Assembly (NCBI GenBank): GCA_028671895.1
Contig: CM053810.1
Span: forward strand, 35,195,501 to 35,259,500
Direction: 5' to 3'
Source of the DNA: Oenanthe sinensis
Lineage: Eukaryota > Streptophyta > Magnoliopsida > Apiales > Apiaceae
DNA length: 64,000 nucleotides
Shown here: positions 10,901 to 21,002 of the stretch, piece by piece
Layout of the letters: each line of letters starts with the position of its first letter
How positions within the stretch are numbered: the stretch's first letter is position 1
The notes under the pieces: generated by a model
Databases searched by the model: none
What the model was told of the DNA's origin: nothing
Seen by the model: the letters and a program-made list of their open reading frames with translations, nothing else
Program-made: the position numbers and the translations under genes

Positions 10901-11728
10901 GTGATATTCTACAAAGACAAGTTAGTTCAGACACTGTGTTTGAGTGATGAAAGACTGAGTCTATATCCTCTGAAGCGTCTGAAATATGTTGAAGGGCTTC
11001 TTAGGAGTGAAGGACTTAGAACAGAAGAAAAATGGAAAGCTGCAGAGCGCATTTATGCTTATAGACTTAATGTCTTATCAAATCAATCTGTAGATATTTC
11101 CAAGGTCGGAATAATAGATCCTTCAAATGGATTTCAACCAAAATTGCCTGTGTATACAAGAGAAGAAGGAAATTGGGACTTTGAAAAAGTCAAGGCAATG
11201 ACTGAATACAGATTTAACCATCCAGGGAAGGTGTTCGAATATGCAGAAAAGCCAGATTTTCCAATTGTCTTTCCATATTTTGATGTAATCAGGGAGACAG
11301 AGACAATAGTGCTAAAAGATCCTCCAGCAATCAGGTATAAGAACCCCAAAGGAAAAACTGAAATAGTTGATATCCACAAGATGTCTTACATGACTTCTAG
11401 GGAACTGGGTGTTATACTTGATCAAATCAAGACTTCAACGAACTACAAAGACAAATCAGCATTGGCAGAGATCTCTAAGCTTTACATGGAGAAGTTGAGA
11501 GCAGAATCATACTACAACACTGATCGGGTTAAAGCAGTACCAAAAAGGTTGAGTGTTAAAGGAAAGACGAAAGTTCTTGAATTTACATTCGAACAAGTTA
11601 AGCAGATCAGAAGAGTAGCTGTCTTGCAAACACTTCAGGAAGCTTTGTCAGATCCCAAGCCAAGTAATATGCTAGAAGAAGAAGCGCTGGATCTAGTGAA
11701 TGACCAGCTTGCAAGTCTTGTACAGTGA
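7928..11728 (+). CDS. Element A ORF3 (so-called envelope-like protein), 1266 aa
   Basis: Intact ORF after pol, the position of the env-like gene of Sireviruses. Residues about 1-240 form a folded module with FTFSIANREIRVTELDLNRIL, a KEWNFFFHTL segment and YFPRFLQLIL. Matching segments occur in ORF3 of elements B (34760-35854) and C (19071-19830). Residues about 250-640 are Ser/Thr/Glu/Pro-rich and look disordered. Residues about 645-715 look like a coiled coil. Residues about 790-1266 are again folded and charged. I see no signal peptide and no long hydrophobic segment, so the word envelope is by position only. The start ATG follows the last stop in frame. Function unknown. Confidence 0.88.
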   Translation: MVGIFTITKTNLVAEFDIQSLPANYRAWARVLLEYSRVRYALVTDVTLNHNMLRDCYCSAYNSSVIDELAFTFSIANREIRVTELDLNRILRFPEHNLVPYPNSEQLTQFFTTINYVNPNLHDSGERCKHHLPKEWNFFFHTLMQCFSYKKFNTHSISSFYRTLGFSVANNCRINFGRLLLNQMLYVMGSVEYRNLQITNVECYFPRFLQLILNDLTTNEEKLLYTSSVTSLCMKQKNRIATTLNNNRNYINEAPAQMTEYMQGCVVDMERDEPQGPQKDDQVPEPVQESVPVATPVEDLAQEEEVVQVTEELQISEDGFQSISGGDSIGHADCQKSYHPWTPTGSTQGSLHVSDSSAYSNLQDLFGESVMNLSAEPSVAVGQGNESETQQILTTASEPNTINTLPLSSLQPLKRKFVSEGDSASEAPHKESEGTQTALPLTRRRLEEPEVSVSPSIPSQKDIELKKANTQSLGTSSQQGEPIEIRPSARASERVSIIEPPTKFYVALKGAHTQEELTDVATTVAEPIQVDPVQVMPSQDIAGVTGPSLLNITGSNVISPPGGTFLAPNKEVSTTISGKEKQLLGNSSSDEPFRILTAGTEDLLESMRVSETPTERLSDHNSPTPLRPSERIERQTPTEPVSETPTSQINTLTMHTQSLSQRVYNLETTVTEMKSEFHSNVMEIKSVQYNMLQDLQNFKTDMKKFVTDLFEMYKSQTTQIPVLEDNTTKGEMIVREQEKESGAEMRSKDKGKGKLVEEEANITSQGEQNIPLEVRLTLEEGEIWEPSHTAPTAQEDDVFDEFVNDAAYQFTETEFVETFGLLDANQSKIRAYEIARMSQEKIRKEHFNHYIERRQRPLMLSREGSAWDQARSLLQKPELGIIQNEDQKVLEALQEAHKSHPSINQFFHALRQTIKLIFITTNINGWKIQIQFNNSTTKTISSNFIKLRSLTELYVMKIRTDKRSHVNELLTDMIEDQMSKTAAEVHTTPYTVIFYKDKLVQTLCLSDERLSLYPLKRLKYVEGLLRSEGLRTEEKWKAAERIYAYRLNVLSNQSVDISKVGIIDPSNGFQPKLPVYTREEGNWDFEKVKAMTEYRFNHPGKVFEYAEKPDFPIVFPYFDVIRETETIVLKDPPAIRYKNPKGKTEIVDIHKMSYMTSRELGVILDQIKTSTNYKDKSALAEISKLYMEKLRAESYYNTDRVKAVPKRLSVKGKTKVLEFTFEQVKQIRRVAVLQTLQEALSDPKPSNMLEEEALDLVNDQLASLVQ

Positions 11729-11932
11729 GAATGACTTAATGTATATCAGTTCAGGCTAGAGGAACATTCATTCTACATTGTAATTGTTTTTGACATCTGG
11801 AAATGTGTTATGTAATCCAGAATTTGTTTAATATTAGTTTACCATCTTCTATTTACTTTTTCTTGTAAGTTAGTTGAGTTATCCTCTTAAGGGATTTGCT
11901 TGTCGAACTCTAACAATCAAATAGGGGGAGAT
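11729..11932 (+). other. Element A 3' untranslated stretch ending in the polypurine tract
   Basis: About 200 bp without coding signs. It ends in AAATAGGGGGAGAT (11919-11932), a polypurine tract directly before the TG of the 3' LTR, which primes plus-strand DNA synthesis in LTR elements. Confidence 0.85.
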
Positions 11933-13456
11933 TGTAAAGCATAATGTAACGTAACGTAACATGTAACCGAGGAAACTAACTCAACACAGATGGTCGGTAA
12001 CTTATATTAAAATGAAGCACGGAATCGACTGCGAATCGTTTATAAGTTGAATACAAAAGACCAAGATATTAGAGGAAGCTTTGAAGACATTGAAGATCAC
12101 TGAAAGAAGTTCATTAACATGTTCAAGCCTCAGTGAAGAATAAAGATATAGTGTTTCAGAGGTTCAGAAGATGTCAGAGGTTTTACAACAGAAAAGTCAA
12201 GGGATTCCAGTGAATTACAGAAGCACTTCTTAACAGCTAGAGAAACAGAGCCAATTGAATAGTCAAGAAGATGTGAAGATCAAATTCGTGTTAGTCGTTT
12301 GTGAACCAGACCAGTTGCACTAAACGTCAGTACAAAAGGAATTGAGAACCGCATCTATGTTCGAAAAGAATTGGCTGTATAACCGTTGTGTGCTAAAGCT
12401 CAGAGAAAAATCAAGTTCAAGTAGTAAAGGTAAATTTATTAACTTGGTTGCAGTGAAAGAAAATATTGCAGAGCTTTGAATCGTTGGAAAAATGGCTAAG
12501 GTGAACTACCGTTTAGCTGTTTGACTGTTTTGTCTTATTTACCGACGGTTGGGTCTCCTGTTTGGCTATTTCGTCTTATTTACCGACGGTTAGCAAATCA
12601 CTCGACGGTTACCATTTTGGATGTATTATTAATTCCATTTCACTCGACGGTTATGGTTTTAATAATTCATTTGAGTCGATAGTTATAACTGATAGTTGGG
12701 TTTGACTGTTTCGTCCATTTCACTCGACGGTTACAGCATCTCGATAGTTAAGGGACTCAGATAAATATCCAGATTATTTATTCCATCGACGGTTAAGTCA
12801 CTCGATAGTTATGGCACTTCGATAGTTGAGGGTTTAAGATTGTTTAATCTACAGCCAGCCACAGCATGCCACATATCTTTGATATCCTTGAGCAGAATTG
12901 TTTTAAGTGATTTATTTCACTCGACGGTTATCAACAGACTCACCGATGGTTATAAATTAAATGTCTCGACGGTTGTTAATTCAAGTAGTGAGAAGCAATC
13001 TATTTACTTGGTTCTCAGAAGGCCACGTAGAAGATTGAAAAAGTCTACACAATAAAGTAGCAAAGCCAAGCCTTTGTGATTTATTCATTAATTCAGTCAG
13101 TTACAGAGAGAAAGCATACAGAGCAAAGAAGAGAGACACAGAGAAGCCATTAACGTCGTTTGAGCTAGTGTCATATTTATTGTTCGTATTGATTGTTGTT
13201 GTTGTATTGTAACTGTACTAGTGAATCAGTTGAAGCTAATCTACGGATTAGAGTTGTGTAGCACCTTCGTGGTTTATATTAATAAAACGATATATTCCTC
13301 GAACGAACTGTGTTTGTGTTAACTGTGTGCATACCTTGTGTTTGATTTAATATCTGTTCGAACTGTCAATTAGTCCATAACAAATCATTCCGCGAATAAT
13401 TTATAAATTGGACAATATCGTATTCAACCCCCCTTCTACGATATTTGGGACTAACA
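11933..13456 (+). repeat. Element A 3' LTR, 1524 bp
   Basis: Starts TGTAAAGC after the polypurine tract and ends ...GACTAACA. Its last 247 bp repeat window bases 1-247. U3 carries a dense short-motif array (12541-12976). AATAAA near 13282-13287 may be the polyadenylation signal. Immediately outside (13457 on) the sequence is a family-B LTR. Confidence 0.94.
12541..12976. repeat. Array of CTCGACGGTTA / TCGATAGTTA motifs in element A LTR
   Basis: About 14 copies, nearly all in one orientation: CGACGGTTA near 12542, 12582, 12603, 12644, 12726, 12785, 12921 and 12965; CGATAGTTA or CGATAGTTG near 12675, 12741, 12801 and 12819; CCGATGGTTA near 12943. The core CGGTTA fits the plant MYB consensus CNGTTR. 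Lying in U3, the array may be a promoter or enhancer region; that role is inferred. Confidence 0.85.
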
Positions 13457-13735
13457 ACATTCTATGTAACCTAATTGTTAGTCAAAGTTTTAAGTTTTGA
13501 GAGCATAGAAATAGAGAGGGTTATTGTAAGAAACACAAAGAAGCTGCTAGGATTTGTGTACACCTTAGGAGAGTTTGTATTTACCCATCAATAATACAAA
13601 CAGTATTCATTCATATCTTTGTGTTTGATCTTTGTTCTTAATTTAAATCTTTAATTCATATTGAGTTGATTTTAATCATGCATAAAAAGCACACAAGTAT
13701 TCAACGCCCCTTCTACTTGTGCAACTGGGAAAACA
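13457..13735 (+). repeat. Fragment of a family-B LTR interrupted by element A
   Basis: Matches the downstream end of the family-B LTR (28343-28650) from CTATGTAACCTAATTG to the terminal CTTGTGCAACTGGGAAAACA, with many substitutions. The upstream half would lie left of element A, outside the window. No PBS follows the end (TTTATAAATT instead), so this is a solo LTR or a 3' LTR end. Confidence 0.85.
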
Positions 13736-15234
13736 TTTATAAATTAGTTTTTAAGACTTTTTAAAATCGGTAGGACTTTTAAAAACTCGGTAAGATTTTT
13801 TCTAAGCTCCAGTAAGACTTTTTCACTTTAAAATTCGGTAAGACTTTTTAGAATAGCTCGATAAGACTTTTCTTGAATTGCTCGATAAGACATTTCAAAA
13901 ATCCTACAAGACTTTCTAATTAAAAGTTTTGGTAAGACTTTTGATTGAAGCTCTCGGTAAGACTTTTCTTTAGTATTTTTGTTTCATTTCTCTGGACATG
14001 TAGTAACCTTGGATTGGATTCTTTAATCACCTGCCAATTCAATTTGAAAAACAAAGGGGCCTATTTTGTCTTATTAAGGATAGGCTCTATAGAAATGCTT
14101 TTAGATCTGCACAGCTTATAATCTTTGATTAATAAATAATAAATTTAATTCAGAAATTATAAAAATAAATATCTAATATTATTTAGATATTTACAAATTT
14201 AATTTACTAAATAAATAAAATATTTATTAATAAAAATAAATCCTTACGCTCTAAGTTACGGTCTTCTGAGCGTCTGGACCCGAACCGCTTTTGACTTCGA
14301 AATGATAAATCAATTTCAATCGGGGTTCCATTTTTACGAAAATATGAATCTGCATTTCTTCCGTGTCAATTCTTTTTTTGTCTTTACTTCAAGTTAGTAC
14401 TGTCAGGCCTATTTAGTTGTATCTATAGTTGCATTTAGAAGTACTTCTATTACTGAAATAATTTGAATCTTTAAACTAGACAATACCTCTTTTCACCACT
14501 GCATATACCCAGTCAAATATTAAATCTTGGATTCTGACTCTTGTACACTGCATTCCAAACATACCTGTATCCTTTTGAGCTTCCAGCTTCTGTCTTCTTC
14601 ATTCTAAAATAATTCTAAATTAATTAATCCTTTAATTAATTTAAGAAATAAATTGATTCTAAGTGAATTAATTTATTAATTAAATTAACTAATTAATTTA
14701 ATTAATTAATAATGAATTAAATTAAAGTCTTGACTGTAAGACCATTGTTTATGTAGATCAGACTCTTCTGTTCTTCAACAACAACCTTTCTAACCAGTTT
14801 AACTTTTTGATGACGAATCTGCACTGACATTGTTGACACCCAGTGCACTAGTCTGGTTAACGGATAACTAAATACAATGTTGATTCTCATTTCTGTTGTA
14901 TTGGTCTTTATATCTTGTCTTCTTTCTGTTCTTCCTCTATAATTTTCTTCTTCTGGAATCTTTCTGTAGTAGACACTTAAAACCTTCTGTATCTTTTAAA
15001 CTCCTTGAGATACTACTCTTTTATTTTACACTAACGCTTGAACATATAAACGAACTTCTTCCAGTGTTGAGTAGCAGTCTTGTCAGAATTCTTTTGATAT
15101 TAGGATTTTTCGTATCTAATTGACATTCTTTATCTTGATTCATATTACCAAATTTATTATTTACTTCAATTTCTAATCTGTGTTGAGTTTTCATCTAATA
15201 ATTACAAATAGGCCTTGCCATATGCCTTTCAATC
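13736..15234. other. Decayed retrotransposon sequence with a GGTAAGACTTTT array
   Basis: No ORF of note. Bases 13768-13970 hold about nine copies of CTCGGTAAGACTTTT or variants (CTCGATAAGACTTTT, CCAGTAAGACTTTT), spaced 15-40 bp. By analogy with A, B and C, such an array marks the spacer or LTR of a fourth Sirevirus-like family. On the minus strand it lies downstream of pol relic K. Bases 14130-14240 and 14600-14720 are AT-rich, with many AATTAATTAA-like palindromes. In the rest I recognise nothing. Confidence 0.55.
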
Positions 15235-16255
15235 CTATTATTGTGTCATCAACTTGTTCAACCCTAATATGAACAAGTATCGTTTCTGTTGCTTGTAGTT
15301 AGATCTTGAAAGTCTCGAAGATTCTGTTTCCATCATCATCGATACCTTCTACTTTATAATAATCTGTAGCAACCAGTTTGGCTTTGTTCCTCATAACAAT
15401 GCCAATAATCATCCAGTTTCTGAAAACCCTTACTGTACCAATTTCAGACTTGTCTTGTGGTCTGGGTTCCAGCTTCAGTAGTTTATGCCTTCGAATTGAT
15501 TGAGATCATATTGTATTGCAATCACCCAATTTGGATTAATCAGTGCTTCTTAAATCTTCTTTGGGCTACCAACTGTTAACAATTGTTTTTTCCCGAAGAA
15601 TAAACATTTACTTTACATAGCACTTCTAGACTCTACTCCAAAATCTGGATCACTAAGATCTAGACTCCAGGAATGATTTTAACTTCAAAACTTTTGTCTT
15701 GGTAGATATGTCCTCAATGTATTTCTTTGATCTTCATTGTGTTGAGTACGACTAGTAGATCCTTGTTTTATTTGCTCCCCCTGAGTTTCTGCTAGGATGT
15801 GTTGAAGATCCTTCATTTTATTCAGTGGATTCTGTTAAAGTTCACGAGTTTTGTAGTTTCACTACCATTTCCACTAATAGAATCTGAATCATCATCATTA
15901 TCATTATTCCCTTCTACAAACTCAGTTTCATCTTCAGTATCTGAATTTGACTCTAACAAGTTGTCAAACTTCAAATATTCAGAATAATCATTCACTTGAA
16001 TGCTTGAGAGCTTAGTGTAGTAGGACGATACATTTATACTTCCAATTATCTTCTGGTTATCAATCACATACGCCTTATAAGCTTTTGACTCCAATGAGTA
16101 GCCTAGGAAATTGTTTCATGAGCCTTAACTTCAAACTTTGCCAAGATACTCATTTATATCTTCAATAAATATCAATTTCTTCAAAACACACAAAAGAGTT
16201 TGAGTGTTTTCTTCTGGTTGGCCATTAACTCATAAGATGTCTTTTCACGATCTTG
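15235..16255 (-). pseudogene. Pol relic K (integrase C-terminal region and part of RT)
   Basis: Read on the minus strand from 16255 it follows the Sirevirus integrase C-terminal region (KTSYELMANQ..., then a region like SKAYKAYVIDNQKIIGSINV at 16094-15822), an acidic Ser/Asp/Glu-rich linker, the RT start near 15520 (NWVIAIQYDLNQF), a KLVATDYYKVEGIDDD segment near 15390-15330, and a damaged VDD active-site remnant near 15270-15240. The RT part between the last two is missing. It is closer to elements A and J than to C. It abuts C's ORF3 remnant at about 16257. Confidence 0.75.
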
Positions 16256-16259
16256 TTGA

Positions 16260-16772
16260 TTAAAGTAGCATGCCGATATCATAAATTTCAATAGTTAGAT
16301 TTTGCTCACTAGAAGTAACTAACTTCTTTCTCAATTCTATCTCTCCTTTTTCCAGATCTAGTGTCTTCCACTCGTTATTAATTCTATTTTTCACACATTT
16401 TACCTTAGACTCACTAGAAAGGCTCAACACACAATGTCCTACAGAAATAAAAAGTGATTGAGAAAGGATATTTGTAGTCACATGAATAGGGGTACCCTTT
16501 TTAGGACTATCCATGGTCACCCAACAGTTAAAACAGGAAAGGTAAAATCCGAACTTATACTATCAGAGAATGCAAATTCTGAAGAAAAGTCAAAGTTTAT
16601 ACCTTGAGTGTTTGTTGAAGTTGATGTAGTTTCCATAGGCTGTGCAGAAAGAGGTTGCACCAAGATAGCATCAGAGATTGTAAATGGAATTGTCTCAGAG
16701 TTTGATTGCTCAGCATTAGCAACATCATAATATTTATTGATAGTTGTAGATGCATCCAAACTTTGATTGGAT
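16260..16772 (-). pseudogene. Element C ORF3, downstream part
   Basis: Two minus-strand ORF pieces. 16759-16517 is Ser/Thr-rich (INKYYDVANAEQSNSETIPF...), and 16520-16260 contains a Lys/Glu-rich stretch (EWKTLDLEKGEIELRKKL). They continue ORF3 beyond the E-family solo LTR at 16778-18105. I see no match to the C-terminal half of A or B ORF3. Truncated at the junction with relic K. Confidence 0.55.
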
Positions 16773-16777
16773 GGTTG

Positions 16778-18105
16778 TGTTAGTATTTGTATCCTAGAGA
16801 CAATACTTTTAATATTTTATTGAAAACAATTATGTTATGTGATTATTTAATTAATATTTATTATATCTTTATTTACTGCGTCATAAATTGAAAAAATAAT
16901 AAATGTCCTTGGTAATAAATTCCCACCGTGATAATGATGTAATGATCCTCTGACTTGAAATCATAATATTTCTATACGAGAATTAATATACTTTGATTAC
17001 ACTCAAAGTTACCTTTAACCGGGTAATAATAAAGGTGGACGTTGGGTATGCTATGAATCATATGAGGAATATCAATGATAGATATATGATTTAACCCTCC
17101 AATTCTATGAGTGATATTATTGGCTTCTTGATTGAGTAAGACTATGAAATGCATGGCCATGTTCAAATATTCATTTGTTTAAATAGTTTACTCATTAATC
17201 AAGGAAACCAAGATTAAACGTTGAAGAGGATGACACTATACATGCCTCGAGTTTGATCTATAATATAAGGTTAAAGGGATTATATTACATTGCACATTAT
17301 TCACGAAAGGTTTAATTGAATCACCAATTATTATTGTTACTTGAGTAGCAATGATGTATTACTAGATACCGCTCATTGTTTATAATTTGATTATTAGATA
17401 ATAAAATTATTGCCAATGTAATAATAACCTAAAGGGTCACACACAAAGAATGTCAAAACGGAGGTTTATTTAAATTACGAATTTAAATATATTATTGTTT
17501 ATTCAAATTTAATTATTGATTTAATTAAGTGGGACTTGATTAATTGTATTAGAATTCAGATTTAATAAGTATTATTATTATTCAAATTTAATTATTGAAT
17601 TAATTAAGTGAGACTTGATTAATTATATTAGAATTCAGATTTAATAATAATAATAACCCAAAATCAGAATGGGTTTTGGAAACCACATGAATTAGGGTTA
17701 GGCCCAAAATCTCTCTCTCCCATATATATACATAATGATGTATAGTATTAGGGTTTAATCATCAAATTTCGTTTTTAGAAAAAAACCCTAGATGCTCAAC
17801 ATCAAGAGAGGTTAGAGAAAATAAGAGAGAGATGAAGAGGCAAGCAATTCGGCTAGTACCGACTCTGGTGATCATTGGACGATCGGGCGTTCGTGTGGAC
17901 TTCTTTAGAGAGCATATCTTTGCAACAAAGGGATGCTGTGATTCATTTTTCTAGACCTCCATTAAACATCATACGAAAAGCTTTGTTAAGGTACAGACTT
18001 CTTCACCATAATCATCCAAAGTTATATATAGATCCTGCGGTAGGGTTTCGGTTATTTATTTATTTTTTATATTTTTCCGCTGCGTCTGTGCCCCGAAACC
18101 CATCA
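16778..18105 (+). repeat. Solo LTR of family E, 1328 bp, inside element C ORF3
   Basis: Starts TGTTAGTATTTGTATCC and ends GAAACCCATCA. Matches the split LTR of element E (27464-27833 plus 55824-57036 in reverse), apart from a deletion of roughly 250 bp near 16915. It is flanked by GGTTG (16773-16777) and AGTTG (18106-18110), a 5-bp target-site duplication with one change. It holds a TATATATAC TATA-like run near 17722. No internal sequence remains, so it arose by LTR-LTR recombination. Confidence 0.88.
17502..17650. repeat. 79-bp tandem duplication inside the family-E LTR
   Basis: Two copies of a unit beginning TTCAAATTTAATTATTGA and containing AAGTGGGACTTGATTAATT. The first starts at 17502 and the second at about 17581, with a few differences. 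The same duplication is present in reverse at about 55905-56060 in the other family-E LTR, so it belongs to the family and not to this insertion. Confidence 0.8.
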
Positions 18106-18110
18106 AGTTG

Positions 18111-19860
18111 TTGTGTGGCAGAGGCATTAATAACTGCTTTAACCCTTTGAGATGAAGGTTCTTGTGGGTTGTTCCCCTGATCTCTGCTAGCTTCATCTAC
18201 TTCAACTATGGCTGCTTTAACCCTTTGAGTTGAAGGTTCTTATGTGCCTGGCCCAGAAATGACTGCTACCTCACTTTGAGAGGCATGTTCTTGTGTGTCC
18301 TGGTCAAAAGATACTTGCTTCTTCTTCCTTGAAAAAAGTTTAGAACTAGCAGAAGCTGGAATTGATTTTGACTTCTTTTCTTCCATCTCCTTTCTTAGTT
18401 CTTCTGGCAGCTCTCTTAATCTTTCATATGATATCTCCTTGATAATTTGTTTGGGAGATTGAACAAGAGAATAAGAGATTAGAACTGCAGCTGCTTCACT
18501 TGTTGTTACATCACCAACAATTTCATTAACACCAGCCAACTCAGGTTTTTCCAACTCATCAGAGTTTATCAAGTCTTCGGAGTTTATCAGATTCTCAAAG
18601 AATATTAGCTCAAAGTTTATCAAATTATCAGAGTTTATAACTTCATCAATGTTTAAGGATAGAGGTTGATCAGAGATTAAAGCATCAGAGACTGCATCCT
18701 TGACTAATCTTCTTTTCTTCTTTTTCATCTCAGGTATTTGATTTACTGTGAATGGATTCATGTAAGGAGCAGGAGCAATTTCTGAAGCCTTCTTTACAAC
18801 CTTCTTTACTGGAAAAATCAGTCCTTCATTGCTATCATCATAATCTATATTTTTATCTTTTAATTTCCTCTTTTTTGGAGAAGATTCTTTTATTGACATT
18901 CACTTCCTTTTTCTAGTGCCTTGGTGTTGTGAGGTTTTTGTTACAACTACAGTCTTTTGGAAGACTGTAGAGGTTGGCAATTGTGTTTGATGATCAAAGT
19001 TTGGGGGGTGGCAGGGTTAGAATCAGAGGGTGTTAAACTCTGATTCATAGCCACATATAAGAAATCTCTCTCATACATTGGTAGGCATTCTCTGATTTAA
19101 GAGAAGCCTGACCCATGTGGGATAAAAGAGTTTAGGAAAATTACCTCCAGCTTCTTTCTTTGCATCCTTCCTAGCTAAATCAGCAAAAATTCTTTTGTTC
19201 ATGCAAAAACTAGTTAAACTTTGATCATTCTCAAGAGTTACATTAGGCAATAAATAGCTAAAGATTAATTGTAAAAATCTGGCAAAATAAACAGTATGAG
19301 CATCATCATCCATTTTGCTAGCTAATTGATTAATAATTAAATAAGGAAAGTTAAACTATAAATTATGGATCAGAGAATACCCAATTTGTTGAGTTAATTG
19401 AGAATGGCATCAAAGTTGGTGCATTTACCTGTGAAGGCCCTCGTGATGCAATCAAAGAAGAAGCTCCATTCTTTTCTTAGATGAGGTCTTGTCAAACTCC
19501 CAAGTTTTGATAGGGTTCCTCCATAGCCTATTTCTCTGAAAAACTCCTTATTTGATCATTCCCAAGTATGTCATCATACATAGCCACTTCTGGGAGATGA
19601 AGGGCTTGTCGAACTACTGTTGGAGTTATGGAATGAGTGCCATTGCATTTGAATGTTATTATTGGTTCTTCATCATCACCAGCATTATTGAATTTTGTAG
19701 TAGACCATATTCTTATCAGAGATTGAGCAGAGAGATTATTGGGTTCTTGAAGTGCATATCCAATATGGTTGTTTTGTAAAAAATCTTGAATAACATGAAA
19801 ATCTTGTGGTGTTTCTGTCTTATTCAAAAGAGAGATGTAATTAGTAGCAACGAATGTATA
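18111..19860 (-). pseudogene. Element C ORF3, upstream part
   Basis: Minus-strand pieces 19827-19528, 19490-19380, 19313-19071 and 18899-18240 make one decayed reading. The first holds DFHVIQDFLQNNHIGYAL and ITFKCNGTHSITPTVVRQALHLPE, the second a TRPHLRKEWSFFFD segment, the third VYFARFLQLIFSYL. The same order and motifs occur in ORF3 of A and B. The 18899-18240 piece is charged and low-complexity, with repeated NSD/NSE dipeptide-rich units encoded by AAACTCTGAT. Stops and frameshifts separate the pieces. No membrane segment or signal peptide is seen. Confidence 0.78.
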
Positions 19861-20493
19861 GTTTTGAAATGAAAGACATTTAGATGCTATAACAATACAA
19901 AGATTAGTAGGTTTAAAAAATTAGGGTTTATATGAAACGAGAGAGAAAGAGAGAAATATAAGATGCAGATGAATAATTCAAAGTGAAAATAAGAATGAAA
20001 CTATTCCCTCTCATTTGCATATACTCTGTAGTGGGACACATGGCAATTTTTTAGTGATTGACTAATGAGAGGTGCAATACTCGAAATACAACATGAATGA
20101 GTGTATCTGTGTCTAAAAAATGAATCGTTTTTCGTGAGATACACGTGCCCTAATGATTAGTCCAATCAAAGAATAATAATTATGATGACACAAAATGAGA
20201 TATGATGTCATAGATAAAATCTTAGATTTTAGCATGTAATCAGAGTTTAGATCAACCAGAATTTAACATGTAGACAGAAATCAGAGTTTAGAGCAAACAG
20301 AGTTTAAAGTAGGTCAGGGTTTAACATATGAAATTTGAATCAAAGTTTACCATATATTCTAACAGAGTTTACCATAAACACTGATAACTTGTGATCAGAG
20401 ATTAGATGTTTCAATGATCAAAGTTTACTTCATTTCCATAAGAGTTTACCACACTCTAACAGATTTTATCATATACTTTGATTGTCTGTTATT
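19861..20493 (-). other. Element C pol-ORF3 spacer with CAGAGTTTA motif array
   Basis: No coding sequence. Between 20240 and 20480 there are at least seven copies of CAGAGTTTA or near variants on the + strand (element sense TAAACTCTG), for example near 20241, 20281, 20299 and 20376. The same motif is found in C's LTR (opposite orientation) and in its coding linkers. Confidence 0.75.
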
Positions 20494-20997
20494 TCCCATC
20501 TGGAGTTGATCCACTTATCACCATTCCTAATTCAGAAACAAATCTTGTAAAAGTTTCTTCATACATGGGTTTGGTGAATATGTCTGCTAACTGTTAATTT
20601 GAGGGAACAAAATGCATTTCAATTGTTCCATCCATGACATGTTCCCTTATGAAATGATATCTAATACTGATGTGTTTTGTCAGAGAATATTGAACTGGAT
20701 TTCTTGTCATTGCAATAGCACTTTGATTATCACAATAAATAGGAATTTTTGAAAAGTTCAAACCATAATCTAATAGTTGATTTCTCATCCATAAGATTTG
20801 TGCACAACAACTTCCTGCAGGTATATATTCAGCCTCTGCAGTTGATGTGAGATAGATTCTATTTCTTACTGAACCATGACACAATTCTTCCTCCTAAAAA
20901 TTAACAACTGCCACTTGTGCTTTTCCTATCAATTTTGCATCCTGGAAAGTCAGCATCTAAATAGCCTATTAAGTTAAAATCAGACTCTCTTGGATAC
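20494..20997 (-). pseudogene. Element C Pol, RNase H end
   Basis: Minus strand. Contains the RNase H signatures TSTAEAEYIPAGSCCAQILW and YCDNQSAIAMTRNPVQYS...RYHFIREHVMDG, then the C-terminal end (ADIFTKP and SELGM-like). It continues from the RT piece 22991-22555 across the D-family solo LTR; the codons NLGL-WYPRES meet when the solo LTR and one CATAA copy are removed. Several stops are present. Confidence 0.82.
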
Positions 20998-21002
20998 CAT
21001 AA

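Larger units (their letters stand above)
1..13456 (+). mobile_element. Element A: Sirevirus-like Ty1/copia retrotransposon, 5' LTR cut by window edge
   Basis: The order is LTR, PBS, gag, pol, spacer, third ORF, polypurine tract, LTR. Bases 1-247 match the last 247 bases of the 3' LTR (13210-13456) with one mismatch seen by eye (base 230 against 13439 region), so the insertion is young. The long gag, pol in another frame, and a large ORF after pol are the layout of the Sirevirus lineage of copia elements. If the 5' LTR is as long as the 3' one (1524 bp), about 1277 bp lie left of the window. The target-site duplication cannot be checked because the left flank is outside. The right flank starts inside an older family-B LTR, so A is itself nested. 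Confidence 0.93.

Noticed and set aside
7928..11728. ORF3 of element A as a true retroviral envelope
   Set aside because: No signal peptide, no membrane segment, no furin-like site seen; only the position fits.
14896..15123. Hydrophobic 75-codon ORF in the decayed region
   Set aside because: Phe/Leu-rich translation of T-rich DNA; no start context and the surroundings are decayed repeats.
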